Of a stretch of DNA of 64,000 nucleotides, positions 31,928 through 43,059 are shown piece after piece. Positions within the stretch are counted from its first letter, which is position 1. Each line of letters opens with the position of its first letter. Both the position numbers and the translations under genes were made by a program. The stretch spans positions 310,001 to 374,000 of the forward strand of contig JAMPIV010019844.1 in the NCBI GenBank assembly GCA_024509875.1, in the 5' to 3' direction. Source of the DNA: Oreohelix idahoensis (lineage: Eukaryota; Mollusca; Gastropoda; Stylommatophora; Oreohelicidae). The notes below the pieces were generated by a model. The model did no database searches. It was given only the letters and a program-made list of their open reading frames with translations, and had not been told where the DNA came from.

Positions 31928-33008
31928 TGTTGCGTGATAAATTCTCGCAACATCGTTTTATTTCAATATCTGTTTTATAACGCAAGGGCAACAACTGCTT
32001 GAAATTTATAGTCACTTTTCTCGGTAAGCATTTGTCTTCTCGCGTTGGTATCGAATGCAGTTAACTTTTGAGCTGTGGTCATTTTTGCGCTGGACTGCGC
32101 ATGACTTGTCTTGTTGTTTGGTCGATCGGTTTCCGCCCACCACTAGTGGGAGTGAGCGATTTGGAATGGCGAAAGAGATGCCTCGTTGAAGAGGGGATCT
32201 CCGCTTTTTTTTGTTCTGTCAGGGATGTGTAGTCCTCTTATGGATATTTCGTTTATTCGAGATAATACCTCTAGTGTTTTCCCACATGTCGGGAGGCGTG
32301 ATATTTCTGTGTATTTCATGAAAGCAAGGTAAATTGACTTTTTCATTAACTCTATCGATTTTGGGTCGTGAGCGATTTCGATTCATAGCCTGTCTCCGAA
32401 AGTCGTCGTCACGAGCTGTTTTCCCAGCTCACATGTCGCTGCATTGTACTGCATCGGTTGATGCATGTACCAAGGACCATTACTTGCTACTTTGTTAAAT
32501 GAACTAGGTTTAGAAAACCTTTATTATCTAGAGGATATTTTTGAGGACATTATTTATACTTCGGCAGACGTGTCTGTCTTGCTGAAGTCAAACTAAGGAG
32601 AGTGAACTGATCTCATACATCTGGTTATCTCCTGGCTGTTATAGAAAAGGATGGAGTTTTCCACCTGACTACATTTACAGCACTATGAAATATAACATGC
32701 ATCTGACTCATCATTGTAATGCTGTCTACCGTTTATTGCTGTATTGAATGTTGCTGTGATAATGACTGTTTGATGTGCCTACACATTTGCGTAACCATTT
32801 TGTCACTGTGGCGTCCACAATAAATAATGAAGAAAAACGTCAACGGCTGTTTCAAGACTCATTGACTTTATACGTCGTGAGTTTACTGACGTCCTACGTG
32901 GATTGCCCTGTTATTGTTGCATGAACATTGTTTTGACTGAACACATCTACACACTACACAAAACCAGGCATGCGGATGCCATCCATCATCATATGGCATC
33001 ACGCATCA
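31928..33008 (+). repeat. 3' LTR of inner element
   Basis: Matches 23732-24814 at about 99 percent by eye and ends ACGCATCA, followed by ACGGT, the target duplication. Confidence 0.95.
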
Positions 33009-36000
33009 ACGGTCTTTTCGATTTATTACTGCGCGATAAAGTGTTATCGTCAGTAAATCCTACATTTCTGTCATTTTTGCATGAGCGTAAACCTTCTTCA
33101 ATAAAAGAATTAGAAGAACATTGTAAAAATTTCTGCACCGCTCACCCAAACATGGATTTTAGTAATGCGCAGATCAAAAATGAGTTACCAGTTGCTTTCG
33201 CTATGCAACATAAGAACGTTTCACGCCATCGTTCATTTAGTAACGATAGATACTTTAATAAGGGAAGTAATGACAATTTTAACAATGGTAATTTTTATAA
33301 AGGGAAACAATACCAGCAATCTGCTCCATTTAATGTTTCTTGGGGCCAATCTCATAGATCACGAGATTTTGGTAACAATAATTTCAGATATAATCAAGGA
33401 AACAATAATAAACAAAATTGGCGATCACAATCACAAAATCCTCAATATAGACAGGGTTCTTGGAATAGATCATTTGGCCAAAATCACAACAGTGAGAACA
33501 ATAATTGGCGTACTCATCCAGATTCCAACTAGTAATTATAGCAATTTTAATGCCAATAGTCAGATTCGATCGCGACGAAGAGATAGATCTTCAAGCAATT
33601 CACGTCGACATGCTAATATTGCTTTAAGAGATACACAGACTAACAATGAACAAGATAAAGATGCTAATACGCATAATGCCATGTCTTGTTCTCTTGATTT
33701 TAATCAGGTAAAAGCTTGTTCTGAATGTACGACTCTTTTCCAGCCAAAGGCGATCACGACGCTGCGATGCGGACATATTTTGCCTAGTCTACCGGCAGTC
33801 TGCACGGCCACTTCTGCGTCAGTACACCAGGGACAGGGTTGTCTTAAATTTAATAGAGGATATGTAAATTCCATTCCATGCTCTATTTTATTTGATTCAG
33901 GTTGTAGCACAGTCGGTGTACGGACTTCGCTGATCGACCCATCGTGCGCTACAGGCAATGTTGTGAAATGCGTCACCTTCGGAGGCACTGTGGAAACCTT
34001 TCCCACAGCTATAATTAATTTACATACACCATTTTATTCAGGGAAAATTCATTCGTGCCTGCTTCAGAATCCGATTAGCGACGTGATACTAGGTCGAATA
34101 CACGGTATAAAAGAGTGTACCCTTCAGCAAATTGCTGAATGGGAAGAGCGACATATTCAGGCTGCAAATGCAGTAGTCACTAGAGCGCAAGCTACTGTTA
34201 TGTCGCATGATACACCTGCTAAACCTACAGTTAATGCCACTTTTGATGATGATTCTCCTATTTCACGTGAGATGTTTGCGACTTTGCAAAAGAATGATGA
34301 TTCTTTAAAAAATTTTTTTCAATTTATGAACAAAAATAATACCAACACCAGAAATGCAAAATCTAGACATGACTTTGCTCTTAAAAATGGTATTTTGGTT
34401 AGGCTGATATGGGAAAAGGATTCATCCTTACGTTCACAGATTCTAGTCCCGTCTTCTATGAGAGCTAGGATATTACAGCATGCACACGACTCGCAATGCG
34501 CAGGCCATATGGGTTTTTCGCGAACCAAATCTAGATTGCTATCTGCATTCTACTGGCCTGGCGTCCATAGAGATGTCACTCTCTATTGTCGTTCATGTTT
34601 GATATGTCAAGAGGTTAAAGTACGGGGTCCATTTCATGCGGCTCCTATTCAGGCTGCGGACATCCCTATTGAACCATTTGATAAAATGGCAATTGATATC
34701 ATTGGTCCGATGCTACCATCTGCCAGAGGACATACACACATACTTACTTGTATTGATATGTGTACGCGTTGGCCTGAGGCCATACCTCTGAAGAACACTT
34801 CATCGGCTAGTGTAGCAGAGGGGTTGATGTTGATCTTTTCACGCATTGGTTTACCGCATAAGATCTTATCGGATCATGGTGTCCAGTTTATTTCCGAATC
34901 CATGTCTCAGGTTATGAAGACGTTAGGAATAGATAGATCTCTCAGTTCGATCTATCATGCAATGTCCAATGGGTTAATTGAGCGTCTGAATAGGACACTC
35001 AAGCAGTTGTTGGGTAAGATAACTCAAGATCCCCCTCAGGATTGGGACCGAGTCCTGCCAGCTGCTCTTTTTGCTTATCGCGAGGTACAAAATCAAGCCA
35101 CTGGTTTTTCTCCATTCCAACTTGTTTTTGGCATGCAACCACGCGGACCAATGTCGTTAATTCACGATTTACTGGTTGAAGAAAATATGGAAGAGGAAAC
35201 TCAATCCTCTTATGAGTATGTTATCTCGTTGAGAAAGAGAATCATAGATGCTTGTAGATTAGCTACTGCATCATCAGAACAGGCCAAAGAAAAAGCTCGT
35301 CTATTTGCAAACAAGTATAGACGTCTTCGCCAGCTTCTTCCTGGTGACGAAGCATTTGTTCTATTACCTTCTCATAACAATCGTCTTCTAATTAGTTGGA
35401 GAGGTCCTTTTAGGATCATCTCGAGAATATCCGATGTTGACTACATCGTGGATATTAATGGCAAACATAAAACCTTCCATATTAACATGTTGAAGGAGTA
35501 TTACTCACGTCCTGATAATCTACAGTCAGTGTTCCAAGCAACTGATGATCCCACCCCTCCTATTCAACACTACTCTAATTTATCGGTTATTCAAGAAGAA
35601 GAATCTTCTTTTGATGATGTACAATTGCCTATACCAGTTGTACCGCTTCATTCCACTGAGAATTGGAATGACGTCACTATTTCTTCTACTCTCTCTGCTG
35701 ATCAATGTCAGCAAGTCTCTTCAATTCTGCACTCGTATGAGGATGTTCTCACTGACATCCCAGGTCATACGTCAGTTATCCAACATGATATTCTTTTGAA
35801 TGACGATACACCTATTCGAGTCCGTCCATACCCTATCCCTTTACACTTTCGTGATAAGGTTGATAAGGAATTGGATGAGATGCTTCGATTAAATATAATT
35901 GAACCATCTTCATCACCATACTCATCATCTATGGTGATCATTAGAAAGAAAGACAACAATATTCGTCTTTGCGTAGATTACAGAAAATTAAACAAAGTGA

Positions 36001-37101
36001 CAAAATTCGATGCCGAACCTTTGCCCCTCTTGGAAGACTTATTGGTCAAATTAGCACATTCTACCTTCTTCTCTAAATTTGACCTTTCTAAGGGATACTG
36101 GCAAGTGCCACTCACACCTAAAGCAAAACCACTCACCGCTTTCTCGACACCACGTGGTCTATTCCAATGGAATTTTATGCCATTTGGTTTAGTAAACGCA
36201 CCTGCTACCTTTGTACGCATGATGCGTCGCGTGCTTTCTCATTGTCCCGATGTCATTACTTACATTGATGACATCTGTCTCTTTAGCGACTCATGGGATG
36301 AGCATATTCAGGGATTAAATTCTTTACTGTCTACATTACGTGATTATACTCTAACAGCAAAGCCATCGAAGGCATTTGTCGGTTTTCACGACATTTCCTT
36401 TCTGGGTCACCGTATTGGTCATGGCATGCTGTATACAGAGGACAGTAATGTCTCTAAAATTCTAAACATCACAGCACCTAAGACAAAAAAACAAGTTAGA
36501 TCTCTTTTGGGACTAATACAGTTCTATGCTAAGTTTATCCCTCATTTGTCTACTATAACTGCTCCTTTTTCTTCTTTGTTGAGAAAAGGGTTGAGAAAAC
36601 GTAATTAAGTGGTCTAACGAGCATCAAATCGCGTTAGATGAAATTAAAAGATTTTTTTCACAAGCTCCAGTTTTAAGGTTGCCTAACAAAAATCTTATTT
36701 TTATTCTTCGTAGTGACGCGTCATCATACGGGATCGCCGGTGTTTTGATGCAAGAATATTCTGGCACCTTGCACCCCGTGATGTACGTTTCGAGAAAATT
36801 GACGACCACCGAACAGAAATATTCAGTTCTGGACAGAGAGCTCCTTGCATTAGTCTGGTCTATTACAAAACTAGAACGTTACCTATTAGGCTCTCATTTC
36901 ATTGTTGAAAGCGACCAAAAGGCTCTCACAGCTCTGAATACGAAAGACGTTAAATCTTCAAAGTCAACAAGGTACGCTATAGCCTTACAACCTTACAGCT
37001 TCAAAATTCGTTCAATACCTGGAGTTAAAAACGTGTTTGCGGACTGTTTGTCACGCTGTCCGAGTGAACCTGTCAAACCAGAACAACTTCCAGAAATGTA
37101 A
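33009..37101 (+). pseudogene. Outer element gag-pol, remainder (frameshifted)
   Basis: Resumes gag at 33014 with NGLFDLLLRDKVLSSVNPTF and SFLHERKPSSIKELEEHC, then a tract rich in N, Q and S. A shift near 33530 moves to the frame used to 36600: CSECTTLF knuckle, protease LFDSGCSTVGVR, integrase HAHDSQCAGHMGFSRTKSRL through NGLIERLNRTLKQLL, and reverse transcriptase CVDYRKLNKV and YIDDICLF. A second break near 36597 precedes the RNase H part (36600-37101, LRSDASSYGIAGVLMQEY). All catalytic motifs remain readable. The domain order matches the inner element, so this is the same clade but a different family. Broken as it stands. Confidence 0.93.
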
Positions 37102-37332
37102 ACGTCTCTACAGAGAATCATTCAATTGCAATATGATGATCATGGAACTATGTTCTTTACCTAAACTCTATACAGACTTCGTATGGATCAAGATCATTGG
37201 TACCGACATTACTATCAAGATAGACTAATTGTTTGCATTGAAACATGACTTTTTAGATCTTGCAATTTTCTTGGTATGGGAACACTGTTGTCTGTTGTAT
37301 ACAGATATAGTCAATATTCATAATGAACATAC
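37102..37332 (+). other. Outer element 3' non-coding region, left part
   Basis: Follows the RNase H stop and is interrupted at 37333-37340 (TGGACTAC) by the hAT transposon. It continues at 40901. Confidence 0.8.
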
Positions 37333-37963
37333 TGGACTACATACATGCCACACTTAAAGGTTTACCCATAATCTGTACGGGGTGTTTGCGTTTTCAGATG
37401 TGTACGGGCCGTACACGGGTCTGTACGGGTTTTTTCGCCTAATTATTAAATATACATATAAATCTTGTGCCACTACACAATTTGCGTCATGAGATTCGGC
37501 GAGATTTTAAGCCAAGTGGATAAAAAAAAAAATAACCAATGAAAATCAAGCTGCCTATTTTTCAATTGCCGCGGGATGTGCGTGGCGTGTTCATTCACAA
37601 TTTTTCGCTAAAGCTAGCGCGAGGTTACTGATTATTTGAACGATTACGCAGCACTGAAATCTTTTTTGAGTCGAGCCTATTGTTTAGGATTAATTTCCAG
37701 TTTAGTATTGGTAAGTAATTCATTTTTAAAAAAATATTACAATAACATTGTTTAGATGAAGTTAGATTTAACTGTCAGATAACTTAGGCCTATGCTTTCT
37801 TTTCCCCTAAGGTTTAGCATAATTGATTATTTACGGCTGGTAAAAAAAAAAAGGCTGATACCACTACATATTATTTGATTTCACTAAAACTTGTAGAAAG
37901 TGCGTAAGAAATGTAAATTTGAAAAATAATACAATAGCCTACAAATTATGGGTAGCCTAATAA

Positions 37964-38097
37964 CGTAATGACGGTCGCCGAATGCTCCGCATGTATTTTC
38001 GTACCATTTAGAGTTATAATTAGGGTTACAGCTAGGGTTAACCCTAAATCTAAATGGTACGAAAATACACGCGGAGCATTCGGCGAACGTCATTCCG
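37964..38097. repeat. 134-bp hairpin MITE with telomere-like centre
   Basis: The arms carry CGAATGCTCCGC, TGTATTTTCGTACCATTTAG and the reverse complement, with ends CGTAATGACG and CGTCATTCCG. The short centre contains TTAGGGTT, AGGGTTAACCCT and CCCTAAATC, resembling (TTAGGG)n units facing each other. It lies inside the hAT element, upstream of the transposase. Confidence 0.85.
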
Positions 38098-38736
38098 ATA
38101 TTACCAAATTATGAAACTGAAAAGAAAAAAAAACCACAATAGCGTGGAAAATTTACATCTTAACTCGATCAGAGAAAAGTTTATTTGGAGTTAGCCTACT
38201 TCTCTTCTTAGTTTTAATTTCGTTTCTTTAAAAAACAATGTTATTTTGCCTTTGGTGGTCATCATTACGGTCATTCAATGATTTATAATTATTAAATAAT
38301 TAATTAGCCTACTATCAATGTTTGATTGACACTAAAATTTGTATGGGAAGGTCTATTTAAAACTACCAGTTGGGCTTTAACGGCTATTCCAATTTTTGAA
38401 GTTCGGTAGAAAATATACAGGCTAATATTACGCCAGCGCTAGTTTATATTTTCATTACCAGCTTTAGCAAAAAATTTATTAGATTTTAAATTTAAGATTC
38501 CTAACCCATAATGCTTATTACTGGTCTCTTTAGGCCTGTACTTTTATAAGGCACTATAGAAAACACAGCAACTGTTCTTCATTTCAACCATAAATTGTAT
38601 TAATTTTTTTCCAAGATTCTATTTCATTATATAATATTAAAATTACAAATAATTATATTTTTCAAATTGATTATTAATATTTGTATTTACTTTTTCACAT
38701 TAATATTTTTTTTTTTTTTCTGTCTAGCAGGAAATA

Positions 38737-40746
38737 TTGCATCCATCTAACAGCATGGCTGAGCCTAACTTTAAAAAAAGGAGGTTAGAAGAAGATCAAC
38801 GTCGTGGGAAGTTTCAATCTGACTGGACAACTACATTCCCTGGGATTATTGAGGCATCCAAATTAGGCTCTTCACATGCATACTGTAGAATATGCAATAG
38901 AGATATTAAAGTGATGGCATCTGGCTTACACGATGTGAGGGAGCATTTCAAAACAAAACTGCATGAAAGGAACTATCAGCTGAAGAACGGAAGTTCTATC
39001 AAGGCCTTCTTTACTCAGCCTCAACAAGAAGATGATAAAATAACGAGGGCTGAAGTTTTATTTGCAAATTTTATTGCTCAACACAACATAGCTGCTTCTA
39101 TAGCTGACCATTTTTCAGACTTATCAGCTGAGATGTTTCCGGACAGTGCTATTGCCAAACGTTTCAAATGCAAGCGAACCAAAACAACAGCCATTATTAA
39201 AAACTGCTTGGCTCCATCTGCAACGGAGCCAGTCATCAAATTATGCAGGAAGACACCTTTCTCCTTGATGATCGATGAGTCAAATGATAGAAAAACTGAC
39301 AAGCGTTTAGCTATAATGGTGAGGGTATTTGAAGATGGCATAGGACCTAGAACCAGGTTGCTGGGCATGCCGGTCGGTACTGGTGGAACCAGTGAAGCTA
39401 TTTTCAGTGATATTGATGCTGTGTTCAGCGACTTACAAATCCCATGGATTAACTGTATAGGTTTTGCAAGTGACAACTGCAATGTAATGGTTGGCAAATC
39501 AAACTCTGTACTAACGCGAATCAAGAGCAAGAACCCTGATGTGTTTAGTATAGGGTGTATTTGCCACCTTGCAAATCTTTGTGCCAAGGAGGGTATAAAG
39601 CAGCTGACTATTCCTGTTGATGACCTTTTGATAGATATCTTCTATCATTTTGAGCATAGCTCAAAACGGAAAAAATCATACAGAGAGTTTCAACTGTTTA
39701 CAGGAGTGGATGCACTAGACATACTAAAGCACTGCCAGACTCGCTGGCTTTCTTTGCAGAAAGTAGTGGACAGAATTTTAAATCAATATTCTGCTCTATC
39801 TTCATACTTCGAGAGCCACGACGATATGGAAAAACCATGCCGTGTCAAAAACATTCATCAGTTACTAAAATCACCACTGACCCAGATGACTCTACGTTTT
39901 CTCCAATTTGTGCTACCTCTGTTGACTGAATTTAACAAATTGTTTCAGACAGATGAGTCCCAAATAGGTGGTATGATGGATGAAATGGATCGTCTGCTAC
40001 GAAAATTTATTGTCAAATTTGTAGAGATGAAATATGTAAAAGAGGTGAAAGATATAAGATTGTTAAAGTATGCTGAACGTGATCTACAGCATGATGACCA
40101 TACACTTGCTGTTGGTCTGTCCAACAGGACATTACTGGAAGAGTTAGATATAAGTTCTCAAGTGAGAAATTCATTTTTCAGAGATGTGAGGAACTTTTAT
40201 GTTGCTGTTGTGAAAAAGATATTGGATAAATTTCCATTTGAGAATGAAGTCCTTAAGGATATCAAAATTCTTGATCCAGCCTTTAAAGACACAGTTCAAT
40301 ATACAGCAATCTGTAAGCTGGCCAACACTTTTGCACCACATTTAGACCAAGAGGTGTTAAAGGATGAATTTGAAGATTATTGTTTGCTGCCTGATGAATG
40401 TATTTCAAGATTTGACGCTGGACAAAAAAGAAGCTTTTCTAGGTACTGGCTTGACATAATCAACCTGAAAACTAGCACTGGTCGTACACGATTTCCCAGT
40501 CTGGCAGTCATAGTGAAACGCTTATTGACATTGCCTCACAGCAATGCTGACTGTGAGAGGTCTTTCTCTATGATGAAAAAGATTCACACGGACTGCAGAA
40601 ATAGACTAAATGATGATACAGTCACAGCATTTCTACAATGCAAAATAAATTCTAACTCTTGTTGTTTAGGTTTTAAAGCAAGTGAAGACATGCTTAAAAA
40701 GGCAAAGGCCGCATGTCACTATGATGGTGCAGAACCATCTAATTGA
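38737..40746 (+). CDS. hAT transposase with BED-type zinc finger, 669 codons
   Basis: Uninterrupted frame. An N-terminal basic patch (KKRR) is followed by a zinc finger with Cys50, Cys53, His70 and His76 (AYCRICNRDI, VREHFKTKLHERN). The RNase H-like catalytic core has a first acidic site in SLMIDESND (about residue 178) and a second in FASDNCNVMVGK (about 246). The C-terminal hAT dimerisation region has LPHSNADCERSFSMMKKI (about 600-620), including the catalytic glutamate, and RNRLNDDTVTAFL. A start at residue 7 (MAEPN) is also plausible. Normal hAT length, no frameshift and matching TIRs suggest recent activity. A domesticated host gene is less likely given the TSD and TIRs. Confidence 0.92.
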   Translation: MHPSNSMAEPNFKKRRLEEDQRRGKFQSDWTTTFPGIIEASKLGSSHAYCRICNRDIKVMASGLHDVREHFKTKLHERNYQLKNGSSIKAFFTQPQQEDDKITRAEVLFANFIAQHNIAASIADHFSDLSAEMFPDSAIAKRFKCKRTKTTAIIKNCLAPSATEPVIKLCRKTPFSLMIDESNDRKTDKRLAIMVRVFEDGIGPRTRLLGMPVGTGGTSEAIFSDIDAVFSDLQIPWINCIGFASDNCNVMVGKSNSVLTRIKSKNPDVFSIGCICHLANLCAKEGIKQLTIPVDDLLIDIFYHFEHSSKRKKSYREFQLFTGVDALDILKHCQTRWLSLQKVVDRILNQYSALSSYFESHDDMEKPCRVKNIHQLLKSPLTQMTLRFLQFVLPLLTEFNKLFQTDESQIGGMMDEMDRLLRKFIVKFVEMKYVKEVKDIRLLKYAERDLQHDDHTLAVGLSNRTLLEELDISSQVRNSFFRDVRNFYVAVVKKILDKFPFENEVLKDIKILDPAFKDTVQYTAICKLANTFAPHLDQEVLKDEFEDYCLLPDECISRFDAGQKRSFSRYWLDIINLKTSTGRTRFPSLAVIVKRLLTLPHSNADCERSFSMMKKIHTDCRNRLNDDTVTAFLQCKINSNSCCLGFKASEDMLKKAKAACHYDGAEPSN

Positions 40747-40900
40747 ATATACTTTTACATGAATAAACTCTTTTGTTACGTTTTTCAGTCTTTGTACAGG
40801 TTTTGCGGGTCTTTGTACAGGTTTTGCGGGTCTTTGTAATGGTTTTTTTAATTTTTTGTACAGGTTTTTCATCTCTGAGGTGTGGCATGTATGGGACTAC

Positions 40901-41680
40901 GTAATGTGTTAAATAAATATTTTTTCATCGTGAATGGAAAATAAATGAACAGATTCTCATATTTTATTAACGAATTTTAATATAACAGGAACACTTAGTA
41001 AGACTGTTAGCAATTAAATGTATGAGTAATTAGTGACTGTTTTTAATTAAGAAATTTATTGATTATTTAGAATCAATTTAAGTTCTCAAGTAATGATATA
41101 GTTCACATTCACTAATAGTTTATATGTGTCTCCTCATACTTATATCTACCACTCATGGTACATGATCTTAATATTTATAGATGATTAGTTCACCTTAGTA
41201 ATTTTAGAAACATTAAGTGTGTTGTTCTCTTAGCGTGTTGAATTATGCATTGTTTATTCACTTTGCGTGTTTTAATTTCATTTTTTCGGTTTATAATTCA
41301 CTTGTCATTTGTTACACATCATCTTTGTTTTTCTTTTTTTCATTTGAAATCATGTCTTAGTTTTGTTTTGTTTTCTTTTGGAAACTTAGTTGGATGTTTC
41401 ACCATTCTTTTGGTTCTCATTTCCAACTTTCTTTGAATTTTTTTCATTGAATTTCACCACATCGTACCAAAGTAGGTCGATTGTGGATGTATGCTTTAAT
41501 GCATGCTATGGTTTAGTTGTCTTGATTTCTATTTAATATTCATTTTCTTTTTATGGTATAATATTTTAACTATGAATTATTTTTCTAGATATCGATGTAG
41601 TTTGACTCACCTCTCCGAATTACTTAGAAAAAAAAGATTAATATAATTCACTTTTGTTTAAGGGGGAGTGATAAGGATAC
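40901..41680 (+). other. Outer element 3' non-coding region, right part, with polypurine tract
   Basis: AT-rich non-coding sequence from the hAT duplication to the 3' LTR. The tract AAGGGGGAGTGATAAGGATA (41660-41679) lies directly before the LTR and is the expected plus-strand primer. No coding frame is recognised. Confidence 0.8.
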
Positions 41681-42800
41681 TGTTGCGTACTTTTACACAG
41701 ATGGCAGTTTTAAGTCCTGCCTGTGTTAAAAGATTACGCACCATTCTGATGATAGGAATATTATTTGTGCGTATGATTTATCACGCACGGGTGTGCACTA
41801 TGTAGTGTATGAGACTCATAGCACACGGGTTTCTAAGATGGGGGATGACGTCAGAGAGTGATGTTGAAGGGTCGAGCCGGACTGATGGTCCGTATTTATT
41901 ATATTGTGTCCCTTATCAGTGGGAATTATTTCGATAATGGAGGACTGGCCTTCTTATCAGAAGCCCATGTCAATGTGGTATACGTAAGTCTCGCACCCAG
42001 TTATTAATAAGATATATTATATATGAATTTTAGTGATGTCTCCACTCTCGCTGGCATCTAGCTGGAATCCACACGTCAGGATTTCATGAATGGATCAGCT
42101 GAGCTGTTAGCTTCACTTATGAAACGTAGTGATAATTCTACGAGCGAAAGTATGATAAAGATGGATCTTAAAAAAATGTATTATGAAGTGCCGACATCTT
42201 GGTCTTGGCACGTATGGAGAGGTTAGCCAAGGATAGTATCTAACCTGTATTTATCTTGATGAAGAAATGTTTGAATCTGATGATTAATCAACTGTCTGAG
42301 AATTTTATTGAAAGAGTCAATTGAGTAGGACAGTATTTATGGATGCATGTTCGAGTATTATTAAAGATGTATATGATGACCGATGTCCTTGGAGAAGGTC
42401 AACGGCCGATGCCTTTGAAACTATCATAAAGACAGATTAATTGTATGAACTCTAGTTTAGCAAGGAAGTATACTGATAATGGAACTGACTGGAAATACGT
42501 ATATTGCCATTAGGAACATTATGCCAGATTTGCATCATCCTATTTGATTATTGATCGTCCATGTATCAAACGTCTAGTCTGCTATTGAATACCATGTTCG
42601 TAACTGTGAATCGTGTGTGTGAATAAATTCGTTGAACTTTATGACCCGCCTTGGCAGTATACTTCAGTTTGCAAAGTTCGGAATTGACATACTTGAAGTT
42701 TGAATTAGAATTCGCGTTAAATTCACGAACTGGCAATTTCACCCATCATCGTCAACACCTTCAAACGTAATAACAACATAAAGAAATTCCGACTCCAACA
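41681..42800 (+). repeat. 3' LTR of outer element
   Basis: 1,120 bp, pairing with 21567-22686, with about eleven differences seen by eye. Followed by ATCAG and the right half of the T element. Confidence 0.95.
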
Positions 42801-42805
42801 ATCAG

Positions 42806-43050
42806 TCATAGCCTGGAAGCCAGATAATTTCACTTCAGATCTGTTCTACTTCCATCTGCTTCTAGACATTGATTTCCCCATTTCTCTTTTCTATTTTTTC
42901 CCTTAACGTTCCAACATAGGTTCAAGTGAGGATATTTGCTTTATATATGCCCAGTCTACTCCCACCTTCTCTTTTTTATAATTAGTATGTGTATTATATG
43001 ATTTACATATTTGATACTTTCTGCTCTTTTGTATGTCAAAGGACTTTACT
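42806..43050. repeat. T element copy 2, right part
   Basis: Continues the T element cut at 21566: GCCTGGAAGCCAGATAATTT, CGTTCCAACATAGGTTCAAG, CTTTATATATGCCCAGTCTA and TTTGTATGTCAAAGGACTTT match 13142-13378. Confidence 0.88.
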
Positions 43051-43059
43051 TTACATCTG

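Larger units (their letters stand above)
23732..33008 (+). mobile_element. Inner Gmr1-like Ty3/gypsy LTR retrotransposon, intact
   Basis: Inserted into the outer element's gag with duplication ACGGT (23727-23731 and 33009-33013). LTRs are 1,083 bp (23732-24814) and 1,081 bp (31928-33008) and differ at about ten sites by eye. The LTR ends form an imperfect 11-bp inverted repeat, TGTTGCGTGAT and ATCACGCATCA. It contains one uninterrupted 1,643-codon gag-pol with integrase ahead of reverse transcriptase. No envelope gene is present. Complete frame, paired LTRs and a purine tract make it a candidate autonomous element. Confidence 0.96.
37341..40892 (+). mobile_element. hAT-superfamily transposon, apparently complete (3,552 bp)
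   Basis: Terminal repeats ATACATGCCACAC and GTGTGGCATGTAT are perfectly inverted over 13 bp. They are flanked by an 8-bp duplication, TGGACTAC (37333-37340) and GGGACTAC (40893-40900), with one mismatch. Eight bases is the hAT signature. Subterminal repeats share TCTGTACGGGTTTTT (left) and TTTGTACAGGTTTTGCGGG (right, repeated twice) in the same orientation. A GTGTACGG/CCGTACAC palindrome lies at about 37398-37415. The element carries an intact 669-codon transposase and a nested 134-bp hairpin. Confidence 0.92.
21567..42800 (+). mobile_element. Outer Gmr1-like Ty3/gypsy LTR retrotransposon (nested, degenerate)
   Basis: Bounded by two 1,120-bp LTRs (21567-22686 and 41681-42800) and a 5-bp duplication ATCAG (21562-21566 and 42801-42805). 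The insertion cut a T element whose uncut paralogue lies at 13059-13378. The internal part has a tRNA-Ile primer site, gag-pol with integrase before reverse transcriptase (Gmr1-like order), and a purine tract. Gag is split by an inserted Gmr1-like element (23732-33008), and a hAT transposon sits at 37341-40892. Three frameshifts break the frame. The LTRs differ at only about eleven sites by eye, roughly 1 percent, so the insertion is young. Confidence 0.95.

Noticed and set aside
36600..37101. Separate RNase H gene
   Set aside because: It is the C-terminal end of the outer element's gag-pol, displaced by a frameshift near 36597.
38737..40746. Domesticated BED-finger host gene
   Set aside because: TIRs and an 8-bp duplication enclose it exactly, and it sits inside a young retrotransposon, so a transposon copy is the simpler reading.
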